Origin: Shinisaurus crocodilurus
Lineage: Eukaryota; Chordata; Lepidosauria; Squamata; Shinisauridae
DNA: 64,000 nucleotides
NCBI GenBank assembly: GCA_021292165.1
Contig: CM037878.1
Span: 288,844,971-288,908,970, forward strand
Direction: 5' to 3'
The notes below the pieces were generated by a model. The model saw only the letters and a program-made list of their open reading frames with translations. It was not told the DNA's origin and ran no database searches. Of this stretch, positions 61,217-64,000 are shown in pieces (position 1 is the stretch's first letter; each line of letters opens with the position of its first letter). A program made the translations under genes and the position numbers.

Positions 61217-64000
61217 TTATTGCAGGACCGAGGAAAGGACAGCTCTGCCAAATGCATTGTCCCTCCGGGATCGGACATCGACCTGGTAATGAGTTACAAA
61301 CGTCGAAGGCGTGGACCATGTAGCCGCCTTACAAACTTCCGTCATTGAAACACCTCTCGCAAAGGCTGTCGAGCTTGACACAGCTCTAGTAGAGTGGGCT
61401 CGTATCGAACTCGGTAGTAATTGTTTTTTGAGTTCGTATGCCAATTCAATGCAGCTCACTATCCAGGAGGATAACTGCTGGCTCGAGACCGGGGAGCCTT
61501 TGGAGGGTCCTCCATAACAAACGAAAAGACGGGGAGACTTTCTGATGGATTCAGTGCGGGACTTGTAAAATACTAGTGCTCTTCGCACGTCCAGCATGTG
61601 CAGTTGATGCTCCAACGAAGATGTTGGGGCTTGAAAGAATGCAGGCAATATGATGTCCTGATTAAGGTGGAAGGTAGACACCACTTTAGGAAGGAAAGTC
61701 AAATCCGGGCGTAACACCACCTTTTCCTTGTGAAAACTAAGGTACGGTGAGTCCACCCTTAAGGCTGCCAGCTCCGAGGCTCTGCGAGCAGAGGTAATGG
61801 CAATAAGAAATGCGGTTTTAAAAGAGACTAAACGAAGATCTGCCGTAGCCATCGGCTCGAATGGCTTAGACATGAGCACTTGGAGGACTAATTGCAGATC
61901 CCAGACTGGAGTGATTGCTCTAACTGGCGGTGCCATGTTCTTTAATCCCTTCATGAAACGTTTGACTAATGGGTTTGAGAACAAAGTAAATCCATCTTGC
62001 CCATTATGGTAAGCTGATAGGGCAGCCAAATACACTTTTAACGAATTCGTTTTAAGGCCTTTGTGTTGCAAATGGAGAAGAAACTGCAGCACTTGGTGGA
62101 TAGGAGCGCTGGAATAGGGTACTTCAATGCGACCAAGGAACTCACAGAAGGCTTTCCATTTCCTTGCATAGGAAGCTCTAGTGGACGGTTTCCAAGCTTC
62201 TTGTAGCACGAGCTTGATCTCCGAAGGGAGAGTGCTCAGTATCATATTCGCCAGGCTGTAAGTTTCAGGATGGACGGATTCGGGTGTAGCAGCGAGCCCC
62301 GAGCTTGCGAAAGTATTGTTGCCGTGTTCGGTAGGTAACGATACTCTCCTTTGGATAGTCGAAGTAGTGGTGCAAACCAGGCTTGTCTCGGCCACCATGG
62401 GGTCACCAGGATGCAGTTCGTGCCCTCGGACTGGATCTTTGAGACGACCTTGGTCAGTAACGGGATCGGTGGGAACATGTAGAACAGAGTCCCTGACCAG
62501 CTTATGAGAAACGCGTCCCCGATAGACGATTTGTCGTGGCCCGCTCTGCTGCAGAAAGATTGGCAGGCTGCATTTTCCGCAGTGGCGAAGAGATTCACCG
62601 TCGGAGTCCCCCACTGACGAAAGAGGCACTGTCGACCTCGATCCTCGAGTTGCCACTCGTGAGAGTTGACAGACATCCTGCTGAGGGCATCTGCCAGTGT
62701 GTTGTCCTTCCCAGCAATGTGTATAGCTCTCACGGATATTTGGCGAGGGATCATCCAATTGTATATCCGAAGGGTGAGGTTGGTCAGGCGAAGAGAGCGG
62801 GTGCTGCCCTCTTTGTTCAGGTAGGCTACAACCGTTGTATTGTCCGTGACCACCTGTAGATGGTTTGCTCGGAGTACAGATTCGAGGGACTCCATCGAAT
62901 TCCACACTGCCTGGAGTTCGAGTACATTGATGTGCTTCCCGCAATCCTGTGGATGCCAGGGGCCTTGTACTGTGTGTGAACCGCAGTGAGCTCCCCAGCC
63001 CAGAAGGGAGGCATCTGTCGTTAGCGTGAGTGAAGGTGCAACCGGCTGAAACGGTAGCCCTTTTGTTAAATTGGTCAGGTCCGTCCACCAGCGAAGAGAC
63101 TGTCTGATGCTGGCTGGAATAGACAATCGGGTTCGATGAGCATTCATCTCGGAATCGAACGATCTTACGAACCAGTTTTGAAGCTGGCGCATTCGAAGTC
63201 GGGCGAAGGCGACAACCGATATCGACGATGCTGTGAGTCCGAGAAGTTGTTGAATCGAATGGGCCATGCACAAAGTCGTTTTCTGTAGTTTCGATGCAAG
63301 GGTAAGTATTTTGGTAATCCTGTCTTTGGGTAGGAAGGCGCAACCGACAGTAGCGTCTAAAAGTGCTCCGATGAATTGGATCCTCTGAATCGGATGAAGT
63401 GTGGACTTTTTCTTGTTGAGGCAGAGTCCGAGAGTGTTTAGAGTGTCGGTAGTCAGGCGAAGGGAGCTCCATAGTTCCTGAGCAGACGGTGCAACGATGA
63501 GCCAATCGTCCAGGTAGGGGTAGAGCATCACCCCGAGTTCGGAGAGCCGCACAGACTACTGCCATACATTTGGTAAACACTCTCGGTGCCGTCAAAAGTC
63601 CGAATGGGAGGACTTTGAACTCGTAAGTATCGGAACCGATCTTGAACCTCAGGTACTTTTGGCTGTCTCGATGAATCCCTATGTGGAAGTAGGCATCCTG
63701 GAGATCGATGGATGCAAACCAGTCGGTCTTGCGGAGAAGAGGCAAAATCGATTGGAGAGTTACCATCCGGAACTTCTTGGGTGGAATGAAGAAGTTCACT
63801 GAACGTAGGTCCAGGATTGGTCGAAGCCCTCCATCCTTCTTTGACACCGTGAAATACCTGGAATACAGGCCGTCCTGTGCAAGGTGAGGAGGGACTCTCT
63901 GGATGGCCCCTTTGTGCAGCAAGGAAGCAACCTCTTCCCACAGCGTGTGGGATGGCTGCGTGGTGCGGATGCCAACAAAAGGAGGGAGAGCATCGAACTC
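61217..64000 (-). CDS. DIRS ORF frame A: RT N-terminus and tyrosine recombinase
   Basis: Open from the window edge to the stop at 61217 (927 codons visible; start outside). The upper part reads SKKDGGLRPILDLRSVN, SIDLQDAYFHIGI (RT motif A) and LPFGLLTAPRVFTKCM (motif B), then the RT leaves this frame near 63530. Between about 63530 and 62242 frame A stays open but does not encode RT. From about 62240 it encodes the recombinase: STRASYARKWKAFCEFLG (core-binding start), SLKVYLAALSAYHNG, ITSARRASELAALRVD (first catalytic arginine), SSIRAHSTRAVSSSTAFARG (HxxR box), CKAATWS and THYQV (nucleophile tyrosine). The enzyme would join circular DNA to the genome. Confidence 0.85.
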   Translation of the reverse strand, partial: EFDALPPFVGIRTTQPSHTLWEEVASLLHKGAIQRVPPHLAQDGLYSRYFTVSKKDGGLRPILDLRSVNFFIPPKKFRMVTLQSILPLLRKTDWFASIDLQDAYFHIGIHRDSQKYLRFKIGSDTYEFKVLPFGLLTAPRVFTKCMAVVCAALRTRGDALPLPGRLAHRCTVCSGTMELPSPDYRHSKHSRTLPQQEKVHTSSDSEDPIHRSTFRRYCRLRLPTQRQDYQNTYPCIETTENDFVHGPFDSTTSRTHSIVDIGCRLRPTSNAPASKLVRKIVRFRDECSSNPIVYSSQHQTVSSLVDGPDQFNKRATVSAGCTFTHANDRCLPSGLGSSLRFTHSTRPLASTGLREAHQCTRTPGSVEFDGVPRICTPSKPSTGGHGQYNGCSLPEQRGQHPLSSPDQPHPSDIQLDDPSPNIRESYTHCWEGQHTGRCPQQDVCQLSRVATRGSRSTVPLSSVGDSDGESLRHCGKCSLPIFLQQSGPRQIVYRGRVSHKLVRDSVLHVPTDPVTDQGRLKDPVRGHELHPGDPMVAETSLVCTTTSTIQRRVSLPTEHGNNTFASSGLAATPESVHPETYSLANMILSTLPSEIKLVLQEAWKPSTRASYARKWKAFCEFLGRIEVPYSSAPIHQVLQFLLHLQHKGLKTNSLKVYLAALSAYHNGQDGFTLFSNPLVKRFMKGLKNMAPPVRAITPVWDLQLVLQVLMSKPFEPMATADLRLVSFKTAFLIAITSARRASELAALRVDSPYLSFHKEKVVLRPDLTFLPKVVSTFHLNQDIILPAFFQAPTSSLEHQLHMLDVRRALVFYKSRTESIRKSPRLFVCYGGPSKGSPVSSQQLSSWIVSCIELAYELKKQLLPSSIRAHSTRAVSSSTAFARGVSMTEVCKAATWSTPSTFVTHYQVDVRSRRDNAFGRAVLSSVLQ
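62242..63552 (-). CDS. DIRS ORF frame B: RT C-terminus and RNase H
   Basis: 436 codons in a frame different from the ORF it overlaps. It begins near the point where the RT leaves frame A: YPYLDDWLIVA (RT motif C with the catalytic LDD), LGLCLNKKKSTLHP and IQFIGALLDA (motifs D and E). RNase H follows: LTTDASLLGWGAHCG (first aspartate), NVLELQAVWNSM (ELxA), VVTDNTTVVAYLNKEG (DN) and HIAGKDNTLADALSRM. The end (DAFLISWSG and PPIPLLTKVVSKI, with LVTPWWPRQAWFAPLLRL) is the connecting region typical of DIRS and Ngaro elements. The first methionine is not a true start: the domain needs the RT front encoded in frame A. Confidence 0.85.
   Translation of the reverse strand: MRLSELGVMLYPYLDDWLIVAPSAQELWSSLRLTTDTLNTLGLCLNKKKSTLHPIQRIQFIGALLDATVGCAFLPKDRITKILTLASKLQKTTLCMAHSIQQLLGLTASSISVVAFARLRMRQLQNWFVRSFDSEMNAHRTRLSIPASIRQSLRWWTDLTNLTKGLPFQPVAPSLTLTTDASLLGWGAHCGSHTVQGPWHPQDCGKHINVLELQAVWNSMESLESVLRANHLQVVTDNTTVVAYLNKEGSTRSLRLTNLTLRIYNWMIPRQISVRAIHIAGKDNTLADALSRMSVNSHEWQLEDRGRQCLFRQWGTPTVNLFATAENAACQSFCSRAGHDKSSIGDAFLISWSGTLFYMFPPIPLLTKVVSKIQSEGTNCILVTPWWPRQAWFAPLLRLSKGEYRYLPNTATILSQARGSLLHPNPSILKLTAWRI

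Larger units (their letters stand above)
43944..64000 (-). other. FCHSD2: Presumed FCHSD2 upstream intron, extent unknown
   Basis: By inference, the region above the first visible exon is intron leading towards the N-terminal exons. I could not find the preceding exon, which would end with residues like EREYAQ. It holds the LTR, L2, hAT, VNTR and DIRS features listed separately. The true gene boundary could lie inside this range. Confidence 0.5.
60700..64000 (-). mobile_element. DIRS-like tyrosine recombinase retrotransposon, 3' part
   Basis: A minus-strand element running off the right window edge. It encodes reverse transcriptase, RNase H and a tyrosine recombinase and ends with the inverted-repeat region at 60706-61137. 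DIRS elements replicate by reverse transcription but integrate with a recombinase, so they carry no integrase and make no target duplication. The gag-like ORF and left terminal repeat would lie beyond 64000. The long open frames suggest a young copy. Confidence 0.9.

Overview
The window is vertebrate nuclear DNA, almost certainly from a lizard-like squamate reptile. I infer this from the repeat content: CR1 and L2 LINEs, an RTE-like LINE, an L1/Tx1-type remnant, a MIR-like tRNA SINE, a 5S-rRNA-derived SINE with a CR1 tail, many non-autonomous hAT elements and a DIRS tyrosine-recombinase retrotransposon. I cannot name the species. There are no bacterial genes, operons, CRISPR arrays or phage genes.

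The only host gene I can support is FCHSD2 (FCH and double SH3 domains 2), on the minus strand. Five consecutive coding exons of its F-BAR domain lie at 43867-43943, 41636-41780, 32787-32920, 32443-32497 and 30837-30965. Splice sites and codon phases agree at every join. The gene runs off both ends of what I can see: the first exons should lie above 43943 and the later F-BAR, SH3 and C-terminal exons below 30837. I found neither, so most of the window reads as large FCHSD2 introns.

Layout. 1-11480: intron with hAT-type MITEs, three carrying 8-bp target duplications, a 911-bp hAT element nested in a fold-back MITE, and tRNA-derived SINEs. 11483-12739: a TA-flanked DNA transposon carrying four separate stem-loops and a GC-rich tandem repeat. 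12949-14272: an L2 LINE with an unbroken reverse transcriptase C-terminal ORF. 15-21 kb: small MITEs, the first 5S/CR1 SINE, and a CR1 fragment nested in a MITE. 21056-22370: an RTE-like LINE with an open 406-codon ORF. 24-28.4 kb: L2 remnants, one split by a 2.8-kb CR1. 30.8-44 kb: the FCHSD2 exons with intervening hAT, LTR-like, L1 and SINE sequence, including a small complex rearrangement at 37251-37850. 45473-46484: a solo LTR. 47-58 kb: L2 and SINE remnants and unassigned intron. 59.9-60.6 kb: a hairpin minisatellite ending in an L2 tail. 60706-64000: the 3' part of a DIRS element, running off the right edge.

How the parts relate: autonomous LINEs (L2, CR1) sit beside non-autonomous elements that carry their 3' ends (MIR-like SINE and VNTR composite with L2-type ends; 5S SINE with a CR1 end). 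The strongest leads are the DIRS reading-frame arrangement, the hairpin VNTR joined to an L2 tail, the paired changes in the L2-type 3' stem-loops, the 5S/CR1 SINE, and the template-switch-like scar at 37.3-37.8 kb.
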